Counted from the first letter of the stretch, positions 8,766 to 17,883 are shown. The stretch is 55,235 bases of DNA from MB-PLM-2 sp964385715 (GCA_964385715.1 CAYLRE010000003.1:1-55235); one strand, 5' to 3'. Notes: generated from the letters alone by a model not told the origin. Numbers and translations are program-made.

Positions 8766-9989
8766 CTACTTGTCGCCGCTGCCGGAGTTACTGGATTCCT
8801 GACCGCTACGACCACGGCCACCGCGTCCACGGCCGCCTCGTCCTCGCCCGCCACGCCCACCACGGCCTCGACCGCCACGGCCTTCCTTGCTGCCACTTTC
8901 TTTGGGCTGCTTGCTGCGAGCGTCCAGATTCTTGGTGACGAGTGTTCCGACCGCCTCTTCCCAGGTGGGGATATTGCGGTGGGACGTCTTTTTCTTCGGT
9001 GACGCTTTGTCGTCGTTGCTATCGCTCTCGGCGTCATCGTCGGCAATGGCGATATCGTCGATGTCGTCGGCCTCTGCGTCTTGGTCACGACTGGCGGTCG
9101 TTTCATCGCCAGAGTCTTCAGAGCTGGTCGTTTCTTCAGAGTCTTCGCTCGCGGCCGACTTCGATCCGCGGCCGCGACGACCACCCCGTCGGCGGCGTCG
9201 ACGACGCCCACGGGGTTCCTTTTCCTTGTCTTCTGTTTCCTGGTCGCTGGCAGCTTCTTCCGACTCTTCGGTCGAGACAACCGTCTCTTCCGACGTGTCC
9301 TCGGCGTCAGAATTGTCTACCTCAGATTCTCCGCCGATAAACTCAACAGACGACTCGAGGTCAGCAACTTCGGCAGCAAATCCCTCACCGCTGCTGGAGG
9401 ATTCTTCTTCCGTGGCGGCTTCTTCTTCGCGACGCGCACGTCCTCGTCCTCGGCCGCGACCACGTCGACGACGTCGACGTCGGGGGCGTTCTTCACTCTC
9501 TTCCGAGGACTCTTCGGACGCCGTGGCAACAGTTTCTTCCAAGGCATCCGAAGTTGCCGTGTCGCTGACAGTTGAGGTGGCCTCCTCCACATCAGCTTCT
9601 CCGGACGTCTCTTCTTCAGCCGTCGCATCGTCTACCGGTTCCACGGGAATATCGGCACCGAATGATTCAGGCACTGCCGGCGACTCGGACAGGGAGGGAG
9701 GTTCGACCGAAGACGACTCCGAGGCGGCGGGTTGGATCTCTTCCGCAGTTGGCTCATCGGCGCGGGGCGGAACGTCGGAGGTTTCGATTCCCAACGAGCT
9801 GGTCAGGTCCCCCCAGCTGGTCGCCGGTCGCTCTGGCATCTTTGCCTGCGATTCCTTGCCTTCGATCGGCGCGTCGTAATCCGCGTCCGCAGTTACTTCG
9901 GGTTGGGCGAGGACGTTCTCATTCGCATCGGCTCCAAGGTCCTCGGCCAAGGAATCCCAGTGACCGGATTTCTTCTTGTCATCACTCAT
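8766..9989 (-). CDS. Disordered acidic/arginine protein with a C-terminal RGG tail
   Basis: 407 residues from the ATG at 9989, preferred over an in-frame start further upstream because MSDDKKKSGHWDSLAEDLG has the look of a real N-terminus. Nearly all of it is low complexity: long Glu/Ser/Asp-rich stretches, two arginine blocks each followed by Gly-Arg dipeptides, and an RGG/GRG tail near 365-395. Three short aromatic motifs stand out of the disorder: W11 (HWDSLAEDLG), W59 (SWGDLTSSLG) and W343 (PTWEEAVGTL). RGG tails usually bind RNA, so an RNA-binding or condensate-forming scaffold is a reasonable inference. Strong composition bias also opens long spurious frames on the other strand. Confidence 0.7.
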   Translation of the reverse strand: MSDDKKKSGHWDSLAEDLGADANENVLAQPEVTADADYDAPIEGKESQAKMPERPATSWGDLTSSLGIETSDVPPRADEPTAEEIQPAASESSSVEPPSLSESPAVPESFGADIPVEPVDDATAEEETSGEADVEEATSTVSDTATSDALEETVATASEESSEESEERPRRRRRRRGRGRGRGRARREEEAATEEESSSSGEGFAAEVADLESSVEFIGGESEVDNSDAEDTSEETVVSTEESEEAASDQETEDKEKEPRGRRRRRRRGGRRGRGSKSAASEDSEETTSSEDSGDETTASRDQDAEADDIDDIAIADDDAESDSNDDKASPKKKTSHRNIPTWEEAVGTLVTKNLDARSKQPKESGSKEGRGGRGRGGRGGRGRGGRGRGGRGRSGQESSNSGSGDK

Positions 9990-10482
9990 GGGGGAACTTT
10001 CTATCTCGCTGCCGGCGGTGTGAGATCGCTGGCGCGGTGTTCGTTGCTGACTGTGTGTGCTGTTTGGAGGTTTCGGCCGGTTCGCACCGATCGCGGCATG
10101 CGTCAGGATGCCGGCGGCCGGCGATGGAGCCGTCACTCGAAGATGAAACGGAGGCTCGCTGGCCGCTGCAATGGGCGGGCATTTACCGCCAAAACCAAGC
10201 ATGTAAGTATACGAGTTTGGGTGAACGTTTGGAAAGGTAGCTCCTTTTGTTCGGTAGATTAAGGGGCTGACGCTTCCGACGGGTGATCTGGGCGTTTCCC
10301 TGGCGGCAGAATGACGCCTTCGCCAGGCGTCGTGGGGAGGATTACTATACGTTTCGGCCCTCTAATCGACGCTTTGCCTGGTAGACTGCTTATGGAGAGA
10401 TCGTTGCTGTGTACGCCATCACTATGCACGCCAATTCGGATGACTGAAACACAAAAAGGAAAGTGAAGGAGATCTCACTCCG
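9990..10482. other. Intergenic between divergent genes, no gene seen
   Basis: 493 bp between the start of the RGG protein gene and the DUF1080 gene, so it should hold both promoters. Short frames here lack family features. No tRNA, hairpin with a T-run, or convincing promoter hexamer pair was identified. Confidence 0.5.
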
Positions 10483-11340
10483 ATGAAACGAAACGCTCTC
10501 AGGCGACCAAGTCTCGTGATGATCTTTTTGGCCATGGCGTTGCTGCTGTTGGGCGATGGACGGAGCGAGACGCAGGCGGCGTCCCGCACCGGCGGAAAGC
10601 GAGCTCGTTTGTTTCGTCGTGCGCCGGTCCGAAATGCATGTCAGGTTGCGGCCAAGGAAGCGAGCGGAGCCGAGGCCCAGGTCGGGCCGCGGAATCCGGT
10701 GCGGCCGCGGGATCAGATGCCATGGAAGAAGCTTTTCGATGGTCGTTCGCTCGCTGGTTGGCAAGTGGCCGACGAAGCGGACTTTGCCAACAGCGGTAAG
10801 GTTATCGTGCACCAGGCGAAGGCCGCTGGACCTAAGGCGGGAAATGGCAAGGCCGGCAAGGGGCGCATCGAGCTTGGCATGGGCAATCCCGCAACCGGCA
10901 TCGTGCGAACGACGAAGATGCCCACGATCAACTACGAGATCAAACTGGACGCGATGCGGACCGGGGGCGGGGACTTCTTTTGTGGACTGACGTTCCCGGT
11001 GCGTGACGAATTTTGCACGCTCATTATCGGAGGTTGGGGGGGCGGCGTGGTCGGCCTGTCGAATCTCGATAGCCTTCCCGCGTCTGAAAACCACGTCTCG
11101 AATTTCAAGGACTTCAAAGACAATCAGTGGTATGCAATCCGTCTGCTTGTGACGGAGAAGAAAATTCAAGCTTGGATCGACGGCGAATCGATGCTCGAAG
11201 TCGAGACGGACAAGCATCGCTACGACATCTGGTGGGAGCAGGAGCCGATGCGACCGCTAGGAATAGCCACGTGGTACACTTCCGCGGCGCTGCGTGACTT
11301 GCAGATCAAGAATGTGAAGCCGGGACAAGCGAACAAGTAG
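10483..11340 (+). CDS. Secreted DUF1080 (3-keto-disaccharide hydrolase type) protein
   Basis: 285 residues with a basic N-terminus and a hydrophobic signal segment (SLVMIFLAMALLLLG). The DUF1080 jelly-roll domain starts at about residue 80 with the hallmark WKKLFDGRSLAGWQV. It continues with INYEIKLDAMRTGGGDFFCGLTFPV, written here only as a landmark near residue 150, then NQWYAIRLLVTEKKIQAWIDGE split by a short loop, and ends with ALRDLQIKNV. The family includes 3-keto-glucoside hydrolases and is greatly expanded in planctomycetes, where it is linked to polysaccharide breakdown. The ATG is preceded by gaaggag, about 11 nt upstream. No other sugar-degrading genes lie beside it. Confidence 0.85.
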   Translation: MKRNALRRPSLVMIFLAMALLLLGDGRSETQAASRTGGKRARLFRRAPVRNACQVAAKEASGAEAQVGPRNPVRPRDQMPWKKLFDGRSLAGWQVADEADFANSGKVIVHQAKAAGPKAGNGKAGKGRIELGMGNPATGIVRTTKMPTINYEIKLDAMRTGGGDFFCGLTFPVRDEFCTLIIGGWGGGVVGLSNLDSLPASENHVSNFKDFKDNQWYAIRLLVTEKKIQAWIDGESMLEVETDKHRYDIWWEQEPMRPLGIATWYTSAALRDLQIKNVKPGQANK

Positions 11341-11510
11341 AAAAGGTGAAGCTAGGATAAGTGAAGCGGCAATTGGCGCCTTATTGCCGCTCGAATCGTT
11401 GGCGAGGTACAATCGTCGCCATTGGCAAATAGGCGATCGCTATTTCAGCGGTCGAGCTTCGCGTAAGTTTGACGTTTCGCTCGATTGCTTTATTCAGGAG
11501 TTTCGGATTT

Positions 11511-12803
11511 ATGTCTGCCGCCACCAATGGCAACGGATCGAATGACGGTGCCCAGCAGTTTGAGTTTGTAGAAGAGGTCGAGGCCAGCGGTCACATCATC
11601 GACAGTCTTCTGTTGCCCAAGATTCTCGATGCCATCACCACCAGTGGCGGCGCCTTCGACATCAAACGAATCAACGTCGGCCAAGGTCGACACGATCCGA
11701 GCTACGCGGTCATCGATGTGCGGGCCGAAACGGCCGATGCGCTAGCCGATATTCTGGCCCAGATCAGCGATCATGGAGCGACGCCAACGCACGCTCAAGA
11801 TTGTCGCCGCACGACTGCCGATATGGATCAAGCCTTTCCGGAAGGTTTTTACGCGACCACGAATCAGAAGACCGAGATTCGCATCGACAACGATTGGGTC
11901 GAAGTCCACGAGCAGGAGATGGATTGCGGTATCGTGGCGGAAGAAGTCGACGGCAAGATCGTGCCTCGCTGCGTGCCGATGATGGACGTAAAGGCAGGCA
12001 TGCCGATCGTCATTGGGCATTCCGGCGTTCGTGTCATTCCACATCAGCGCGAGCACGAAGGACAGGTGTTCGAGTTCATGAATAGCAATGTCTCGACCGA
12101 AAAGCCGAAGGGTGCCGCGGTGCGAGAGATCGCTCACGAGATGTACCGACATCGCAAGGAAGGTGGTAAGACGCTCATCGTTGGCGGTCCGGCGATCGTA
12201 CATACCGGAAGCGGTCAGCACATGTGCCGGCTGATTGAACGTGGTTACGTTGACTTGCTCTTCGCCGGGAACGCCCTGGCGACACACGATATTGAACAGT
12301 CGTTGTTCGGCACGAGCTTAGGCGTCAATCTCGACCGGGGATTGCTTGCCGAAGCAGGGCACGAACATCACTTGCGGGCCATCAACCGCATGCGACGTGC
12401 CGGTGGAATTGCGAACGCTGTGGAGACGGGCGTGCTGACCTCGGGCATCATGTATGAATGCGTGAAGCACAATGTCGACTTTCTGCTGGCTGGCAGCATT
12501 CGCGACGACGGCCCACTTCCGGACGTCATCACCGATGCCCTGGAAGCCCAGAATCAGATGCGAGAAAAAGTTCGCGACGTCGACTTCTGCTTGATGATTG
12601 CCACCACATTGCACTCGGTCGCGGTTGGTAACCTGTTGCCAGCCTGGGTGAAGGTCGTCTGTGTTGATATCAATCCCTCGACGGTGATCAAACTCAGCGA
12701 TCGTGGATCCTTCCAGACCGTAGGATTGGTGACCGACGTGGAGCCTTTCTTGCGAGTATTGGTGCAAGAGGTTGAGTCGCTGGAAGCAGCAGACGCCGAG
12801 TAG
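11511..12803 (+). CDS. TIGR00300-type archaeal-like ornithine cyclodeaminase (LOR/SDH domain)
   Basis: 430 residues from the ATG at 11511, which has aggag 10 nt upstream. The family is recognised from an N-terminal domain (EVEASGHIIDSLLLPKILD) followed by a large conserved domain with GHSGVRVIP, VGGPAIVHTGSGQHM, LLFAGNALATHDIE and VETGVLTSGIMYECV. Relatives are the archaeal ornithine cyclodeaminase and the C-terminal half of cyanobacterial ArgZ/AgrE, which convert ornithine to proline with loss of ammonia and use NAD. The next gene encodes an ArgZ-like dihydrolase, so together they fit arginine to ornithine to proline. Cytoplasmic. Lysine-oxoglutarate reductase chemistry is an alternative reading of the domain name but less likely in this context. 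Confidence 0.8.
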   Translation: MSAATNGNGSNDGAQQFEFVEEVEASGHIIDSLLLPKILDAITTSGGAFDIKRINVGQGRHDPSYAVIDVRAETADALADILAQISDHGATPTHAQDCRRTTADMDQAFPEGFYATTNQKTEIRIDNDWVEVHEQEMDCGIVAEEVDGKIVPRCVPMMDVKAGMPIVIGHSGVRVIPHQREHEGQVFEFMNSNVSTEKPKGAAVREIAHEMYRHRKEGGKTLIVGGPAIVHTGSGQHMCRLIERGYVDLLFAGNALATHDIEQSLFGTSLGVNLDRGLLAEAGHEHHLRAINRMRRAGGIANAVETGVLTSGIMYECVKHNVDFLLAGSIRDDGPLPDVITDALEAQNQMREKVRDVDFCLMIATTLHSVAVGNLLPAWVKVVCVDINPSTVIKLSDRGSFQTVGLVTDVEPFLRVLVQEVESLEAADAE

Positions 12804-12895
12804 CTGCAAATCAGCCGCGTTCGTGTAGGGACCGTGGCCAGCGGTTGCCGGAAGATGTGGCATGGGAAGGAATCGCCCTAGAGAGGAATCAGCAG

Positions 12896-13729
12896 TTGAG
12901 TTCACCGCAGCCGCGCATCTTGATGTGCCCGCCCGACTTTTATCAGATCCAGTACGAGATCAATCCTTGGATGGATCAAGCCCAGCAGGTCGACACCGAC
13001 CTGGCCGCACAGCAGTGGCAGAATCTGCGGTCGCTAATCGAGTCAGTGGGTGCCCAGGTTTCCGTAATTGATCCGGTCGAAGGCCTGCCTGACATGGTCT
13101 TTACGGCTAACGCCGCACTCATCTATCGCGATCGCGCGATCGTGGCTCGCTTTCGTCATGCCGAACGCCAGGGCGAAGAGGAGCACTTCCACCGGTGGCT
13201 AACTGCCAACGGTTTTAGCGCGGAGCCGCCGCCGGGCGACGCTTACTTCGAAGGGGCTGGCGACGCTCTGTTCTGTGGTGACACGCTGTTTGCCGGCTAT
13301 CGGCTGCGCAGCGATGCTGGTGGACTGCAGGAAATTGGCGAGAGCCTGGGCGTGCGAGTCATTCCGCTAGAGCTGGTCGACCCGTTCTTTTATCACATCG
13401 ACACTTGCTTTTGTCCGCTCGATACCACGAGTGCGATCTATTTCCCATGGGCGCTCGATGCGTATGGGCGGAGAGTGATGAACGAGACGGTTGACGATCT
13501 CGTCACGGCTGAAGAAGACGAGGCCAGACGATTCTGTTGCAATGCCGTCGTGATCAATCGTCACGTGATCACGAACACCGGCTGCCCCAAGCTGCATGCA
13601 GAATTGCAATCGCTCGGTTTTGAGACCCACGCGACGGAGCTCGACGAGTTTCTCAAGGCCGGCGGCAGCGCCAAATGCTTGACGCTCCGCTTGGACGGAG
13701 AAGAGGGCGCCGGCTGGAAGTCGAGCTAG
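12896..13729 (+). CDS. ArgZ-like arginine dihydrolase (guanidino-modifying enzyme family)
   Basis: 277 residues from the TTG at 12896. That start has agagg 9 nt upstream and follows the previous gene by 92 nt; a TTG at 12845 is the alternative. The guanidino-modifying fold is clear: CPPDFYQIQYEINPWM, LPDMVFTANAA with Asn72, EGAGDALF, the catalytic His167 in FYHIDTCF, and the nucleophile Cys261 in GGSAKCLTL. From memory, these positions match Synechocystis ArgZ closely (Asn71, His168, Cys264), where the enzyme turns arginine into ornithine, ammonia and CO2. Plain arginine deiminase or dimethylarginine hydrolase activity remains possible. Probably co-transcribed with the TIGR00300 gene. Confidence 0.8.
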   Translation: MSSPQPRILMCPPDFYQIQYEINPWMDQAQQVDTDLAAQQWQNLRSLIESVGAQVSVIDPVEGLPDMVFTANAALIYRDRAIVARFRHAERQGEEEHFHRWLTANGFSAEPPPGDAYFEGAGDALFCGDTLFAGYRLRSDAGGLQEIGESLGVRVIPLELVDPFFYHIDTCFCPLDTTSAIYFPWALDAYGRRVMNETVDDLVTAEEDEARRFCCNAVVINRHVITNTGCPKLHAELQSLGFETHATELDEFLKAGGSAKCLTLRLDGEEGAGWKSS

Positions 13730-13737
13730 AGCCACTT

Positions 13738-13779
13738 TGCCGCTCGGCGGGTGGGGTCACACGCCGCCAGTGAGCGGCA
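13738..13779. terminator. GC-rich hairpin between converging genes
   Basis: tgccgctc plus ggcgg (13738-13750) pair with ccgcc (13764-13768) and gagcggca (13772-13779), leaving a 3-nt bulge. It lies between the stops of two convergent genes (13729 and 13784), as a bidirectional terminator would. There is no T tract on either side. Confidence 0.5.
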
Positions 13780-13783
13780 GGCG

Positions 13784-14356
13784 TTAGCTTCCCGAGTCTT
13801 TGTCGCGTTGGCGGTATCCCTGGGCGACAGCTGCACCTGTGATGATGGCTGCTGCCACCACGCCCGATTTCCATTCGGACCAGCGGAGGATGCCGCCGCC
13901 GATTTCACCGAAGTTGCCACGGATGGCCTCTCGGTCGGCAACCAACAGAACCGAATTATGGGCGGCCGGCGGAGCGGCATTTGCCTTCCAAACGCGGACG
14001 ACTTTGTCGGCTTCTGGAGCGGCCAGTCGGTAAAGTCCAGCTTCGACGTTCTCGAGCTTGAAATTGCCTTCAGCGTCGGTTGTGGTCTTGGCGACCAGGC
14101 GATTTTGCAAGTGGAGCTCGACGGGAGCCTGGGCGAGTGGTTCGTTGGCGTTGGTCACGAACTGGCCACGGAGCGTCCCGTCAGCAAGCAATTGGACGTC
14201 GCGGATTTCGCTGATCTGCTTCGTCGGTTGGTTCGTGCGGATGCTACTACCAGCGGGCGTTTCGGGTGTGGCTGCCTCGGTCATGTGGGTCGGCGCGAAT
14301 AGGCCGACGCTACATAGACCGCTGGCGACAAGCCGCAGTGGCTTGGATTCGAACAT
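13784..14356 (-). CDS. Exported carboxypeptidase regulatory-like domain protein
   Basis: 190 residues. An N-terminal signal-like segment (LRLVASGLCSVGLFAP) is followed by a linker. A single Ig-like carboxypeptidase regulatory domain follows at about 50-115: LRGQFVTNANEPLAQAPVEL, TTTDAEGNFKLENVEAGLYRL. The C-terminal part has a short hydrophobic stretch (SGVVAAAIITGAAVA) that could be a membrane anchor, then a charged tail. In planctomycetes these domains occur in many exported proteins of unknown function. The next minus-strand gene upstream is the DUF6666-type protein at 14540, separated by a terminator hairpin, so they are probably transcribed apart. Confidence 0.7.
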   Translation of the reverse strand: MFESKPLRLVASGLCSVGLFAPTHMTEAATPETPAGSSIRTNQPTKQISEIRDVQLLADGTLRGQFVTNANEPLAQAPVELHLQNRLVAKTTTDAEGNFKLENVEAGLYRLAAPEADKVVRVWKANAAPPAAHNSVLLVADREAIRGNFGEIGGGILRWSEWKSGVVAAAIITGAAVAQGYRQRDKDSGS

Positions 14357-14488
14357 GATTTTCCCCCCTGAGGGCGACTTGATCGTCGCCAGGATATCGA
14401 TGCTTCGTTCGCTGTCGAGTTGAATTGTCTTTGGCGTCCGGTCGCCGAGCTGGGATAGCTGGGAAAAGGCCGCCGATCAAATCGCAGG

Positions 14489-14519
14489 GCACCGGCGAAG
14501 GTGGATGCTTCGCCGGTGC
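14489..14519 (-). terminator. Intrinsic terminator-like hairpin after the DUF6666-type gene
   Basis: A perfect 12-bp stem, gcaccggcgaag (14489-14500) with cttcgccggtgc (14508-14519), encloses a 7-nt loop. It starts 21 bp past the stop of the minus-strand gene that ends at 14540. The sequence that follows on the minus strand has only a short T-rich patch. Confidence 0.6.
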
Positions 14520-14539
14520 TCAGGCTGCGATGGTTAACG

Positions 14540-15949
14540 TTACTGCCGGCGAGTCATCAGCGTGGAGTTGTTCGCCACGTTGAACAGTGCTCGGAACGGA
14601 TTCGAGCCGGCTTCGCGGGCCCGACATCGAGGATGCCAGACCAAATTCAGGCCAATCGAGTAGGAGTCTTCTTGTTGAGCGACGCTCGAATCACCTTCGG
14701 CGAACAGGTAGTTGAAGTCACCGACCAGAGCCAGGCTGCTGTTCAGTGCCATGCGGAAGTCGCCACCGACAATTCCGTCGCTGTCGCCGGAGACACCACC
14801 CCAGAGTCGACCTTCGCCGCAGTTGTCAAAGCGACGGCGGAGGAAGAAGAGGTACTGATTCTCCGATTCGATGTCGATCGTGCCGAGCGGTCGAGAGACG
14901 AGGCCGTTCTCTCGCTTGATTCGCTGCATCACGAGCACACCGAGTTCGTTACCCCAGCAGGCGTGACGGCTCAACTCAATACGGAGCTGCGACAGGTTCG
15001 CTTCGTAGTGGTAATCGTCACGCAGGTAGTCGTAGGCGATACCCCACTGCCATGGGCAGCAGCTCTGAGCACGGCGGAAGATACCGGCCGTAACAAAGGT
15101 TTGCGAACGATCGTCGCCATCGTAGGTGCCGCCGAGGGTCGTGCCGTTGTAGTTCGAGCTAGTGTAGCGACCACCGAGTTGATAACCGATCTTCTGGCAC
15201 TCCCACAGCGGACCGGCCAGGTTCAAGCCGACACCGAAACCGAAGTTGCCGTTTTCACCAGCGTCTGCCGGGCCCTTGAAGCCTTCGGGACCACCGAACA
15301 CGGTAATGTTATCGAGCGAAGGGAGCATGAACGGGAAGCAACACGACGTGTCGCCGCACGAGCCACAACCGCTGCAGGAATCGCAGCCACCGCAGGAGCC
15401 GTCGCTGCAGCTGCTGCAGGACGATTCGTGGAAGGCGTCGCCGAGGTGCTCTTCGGCTTCCGGCGTCATAATGATTTCGCCGTCCGAAACGGTCCGTGTT
15501 CGTGAAACGCCGCCTGTGGTGTTCTTGGCCATACGTACGCCAGGCATTCCAAAGCTGGCTTGCTTACGTTGTTGCCAAGGAGCAGCCTGACGCAACGTGG
15601 GCGTGTAGACAGCGGCCTGGCGAACGCCCGAAGTTTTCTTCGAGGTTGTCTTGGCCGACGTTCGCTTGATCGTGGTTCGTTTGGCAGTGGTACCCTCTAC
15701 TGGGGCGGTCGCCGAAGTCTGAGCGATCTTGGTGTTGCCGCTGGTCGCGACCTTCTTGGTGGCGTAACGCTGGGCAAGCGGATTCTTGACCTTGCCGTTC
15801 TGCGGCGGGGCCAGATGCTGGGTGCTGGCCTGGCCGGCACTGCGCCACTGGAGTTCGCCGGCCGCTTGGGCCGTCGTACCCATCATCAACAGCGACAGGC
15901 CGAAGCTGCCGAGGGCAATTCTTGTGAGCAATCGCGGAAAGAAGTTCAT
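14540..15949 (-). CDS. DUF6666-type planctomycete surface protein
   Basis: 469 residues from the ATG at 15949, which has aggaagg 8 nt upstream; a longer in-frame start lacks such support. A signal peptide (LLTRIALGSFGLSLLMMGTT) is cut near AQAAG. A Thr/Lys-rich low-complexity linker (about 60-115) follows. Next is a striking Cys/Ser/Gly stretch near 180 (SSCSSCSDGSCGGCDSCSG), then a beta-rich C-terminal half with LDNITVFGGPEGFKGP, YQLGGRYTSSNY and SIGLNLVWHP that resembles an outer-membrane-style barrel. I believe this matches the DUF6666 family, which is restricted to planctomycetes; the function is unknown. The Cys cluster could form disulfides or bind metal. Confidence 0.7.
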   Translation of the reverse strand: MNFFPRLLTRIALGSFGLSLLMMGTTAQAAGELQWRSAGQASTQHLAPPQNGKVKNPLAQRYATKKVATSGNTKIAQTSATAPVEGTTAKRTTIKRTSAKTTSKKTSGVRQAAVYTPTLRQAAPWQQRKQASFGMPGVRMAKNTTGGVSRTRTVSDGEIIMTPEAEEHLGDAFHESSCSSCSDGSCGGCDSCSGCGSCGDTSCCFPFMLPSLDNITVFGGPEGFKGPADAGENGNFGFGVGLNLAGPLWECQKIGYQLGGRYTSSNYNGTTLGGTYDGDDRSQTFVTAGIFRRAQSCCPWQWGIAYDYLRDDYHYEANLSQLRIELSRHACWGNELGVLVMQRIKRENGLVSRPLGTIDIESENQYLFFLRRRFDNCGEGRLWGGVSGDSDGIVGGDFRMALNSSLALVGDFNYLFAEGDSSVAQQEDSYSIGLNLVWHPRCRAREAGSNPFRALFNVANNSTLMTRRQ

Positions 15950-16494
15950 CGTTATACCTTCCTGAGTCTTAGGCTTTGCGGAAGCGAAGGCTTCGCACCC
16001 CCTGTGCTTGCCCAATCGCATTCCCGGCTGCCGATGCCTCGGTCACTAGTTCCTGCTTCCGACAAAGGACACTCCTTCGAATGGCCACACCACAAGGGCG
16101 TACGCAGAACCGGGATTACTTATTCGCAACCTAGGTATCGGAACCAGGACGACCGGAACTTCCGCTAAAATCGTTTCGACTGGCAAACTTTTCCCAGAGT
16201 CCCATCGGCACGGGCCGCGCGAGTAGCGGTGCAAGCACCGACCGGCCCTAACGCTGCCGCCAATGGAGCAACGCAAGTTGCTGGAAAACGAAGAGTTACG
16301 CCGGGCGTGCCGGTGGCGGCCGTCATCCGGCTCTGCGCAGAGGAATGCTGCCACGCGCTCGATGCGATCCTCATAGAAAGGTCGAGAGCTTGCCGCAAAG
16401 CGTTCGCCCACCGGCAGCAGAGTGCGCGCACTGCCGGCGATGCTAGGCGGTTTTGCCGACGGTACGCCGCCCGGCGCGAACGTTAGTTTCGCCT
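15950..16494. other. Intergenic upstream of the DUF6666-type gene, no gene seen
   Basis: About 545 bp between two minus-strand genes. Several short overlapping frames exist on both strands, but none has a recognisable domain or good ribosome binding site. It must hold the promoter of the gene starting at 15949; no convincing hexamer pair was picked out. Confidence 0.45.
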
Positions 16495-16534
16495 GGTGAG
16501 ACGAGGAGAAGTGTCTCGCGATTCTCGTTTCACC
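16495..16534 (-). terminator. Hairpin touching the stop of the Cys/Met PLP enzyme gene
   Basis: ggtgagacgag (16495-16505) pairs with ctcgtttcacc (16524-16534) with one mismatch. The structure abuts the minus-strand stop codon at 16534-16536. There is no T tract after it, so it may protect the mRNA end or weakly terminate. Confidence 0.45.
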
Positions 16535-17883
16535 TAGCGGGGAATGCTGCTGATCGCGACCGTGGTATTCGCGGGAAGAGTCCTGCCGGAGACACCGCCA
16601 TGGACCGCCGCCTCAACACGCTGTTCGGACGGCTCGCTGTCTTCGACCTGGCCCGCAGCTATTACCGGTTCCTCCAGCGCCCGGCGAAGATCGTCGATCA
16701 GGTCCTCGGCGTTCTCTAGCCCGCAGGAGAGGCGAATCATATTGTCGTGGATTCCGAAGCTGGCACGCTCTTCAGGGGTACAGCTCAGATAGCTCATCAC
16801 CAGCGGCTGCTCGATCAGCGATTCGGGCCCGCCCAGGCTGGGGCCGATTCGCGGGATCTTCACCCCGTCGACGACGTTCGCGGTTTCTCTCCAATCAGCG
16901 TCCTTGATGGTGAAGGTCACCAGACCACCAAACCCTCGCATCTGCCGCTTAGCCACCTCGTGTTGTGGGTGCGAAGCTAGACCGGGATAGTAGACATGGT
17001 CGACACGAGGATGGTTGTTCAGGAATTCGGCCACCGCGAGTCCGTTTTCGTTGTGCCGCTGCATCCGCAGTTCAAAGGTCTTGAGCCCACGCGACAGTAG
17101 GTAGGCGTTGTGCGGCGAACAGACCGCTCCCATGATGCCGCGAAGCTTGCGGACATCGGCGAGCTGTTCGTGGCTGCCGATGAGTACGCCGGCCAGCAGA
17201 TCGTTGTGACCGCCCAGGTACTTGGTCGCCGAATGCAGAACGTAATCCACGCCCGCGGCAATCGGCTGCAAATTGTAGGGCGAGGCAAGCGTAGCATCGA
17301 TAACCGTTTCGACGCCGAATTCTCGTCCGAGCTCCGCGAAACGCTCCAAGTCGACAACGCTCATGTGTGGGTTCGTCGGCGATTCGCTGATCAGTAGCTT
17401 GGTGTCTGGGGTAATCGCAGCGGCCATGGCATCGTAGTCGCACGATTTGACCTGCTTGGTAACGACGCCGAAGCGGGACAGCTGTTTGACGCAGAACTCG
17501 CGACTGCGGTGGTAGCATTCGTCGAAGAAGATGACTTCGTCGCCGGCGCTGAGCTTCGCCATCACGAGGCCCACGATGGCAGCCATTCCGCTGGCAAACA
17601 GCAGGCCTTCTTCGCCCCCTTCGAGTGCCGCCAGCTTCTGCTCAACGAACTTCTCGCCAGGGTTGCCGTAGCGACCGTATTCCTCTCGCTGCTGGTTCTG
17701 CTCGACGAAGTCGATCACCGCCTGCGTATTAGCAAAGGTGTACGTCGACGTGCAGAAGATCGGATCGGTGAGCGAATTGCCGAATTTCTGGCGATCTTCG
17801 CCAGCGTGGACTGCGAGGGTCGAGAAACCCTTGTCCTCCAGGTCCAAGTGATTCGGTTGCAGTGGCTGATAATCGTGGGCCAT
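16534..17883 (-). CDS. Cys/Met metabolism PLP-dependent enzyme (cystathionine gamma-synthase/lyase type)
   Basis: 449 residues. Family signatures in order: YGRYGNPGEKFVEQKLAALE, FASGMAAI, a Tyr in ECYHRS, SESPTNPHMSV, DATLASPY (the usual DNT is DAT here), and the PLP lysine K221 in HSATKYLGGHNDLL. The substrate (cystathionine, homoserine ester, homocysteine or methionine) cannot be read from this. The domain ends near residue 405 and a tail of about 45 residues (VEDSEPSEQRVEAAVHG) has no counterpart I know. A gaagga sequence precedes the ATG. A leader terminator 50 nt upstream suggests attenuation. The PQQ-like gene is divergent. Confidence 0.82.
   Translation of the reverse strand: MAHDYQPLQPNHLDLEDKGFSTLAVHAGEDRQKFGNSLTDPIFCTSTYTFANTQAVIDFVEQNQQREEYGRYGNPGEKFVEQKLAALEGGEEGLLFASGMAAIVGLVMAKLSAGDEVIFFDECYHRSREFCVKQLSRFGVVTKQVKSCDYDAMAAAITPDTKLLISESPTNPHMSVVDLERFAELGREFGVETVIDATLASPYNLQPIAAGVDYVLHSATKYLGGHNDLLAGVLIGSHEQLADVRKLRGIMGAVCSPHNAYLLSRGLKTFELRMQRHNENGLAVAEFLNNHPRVDHVYYPGLASHPQHEVAKRQMRGFGGLVTFTIKDADWRETANVVDGVKIPRIGPSLGGPESLIEQPLVMSYLSCTPEERASFGIHDNMIRLSCGLENAEDLIDDLRRALEEPVIAAGQVEDSEPSEQRVEAAVHGGVSGRTLPANTTVAISSIPR

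Noticed and set aside
8887..9879. 330-codon plus-strand frame rich in Ser, Arg and Pro opposite the RGG protein
   Set aside because: Mirror of low-complexity Glu/Arg/Gly codons; the minus-strand frame has the plausible start and the conserved-looking Trp motifs.
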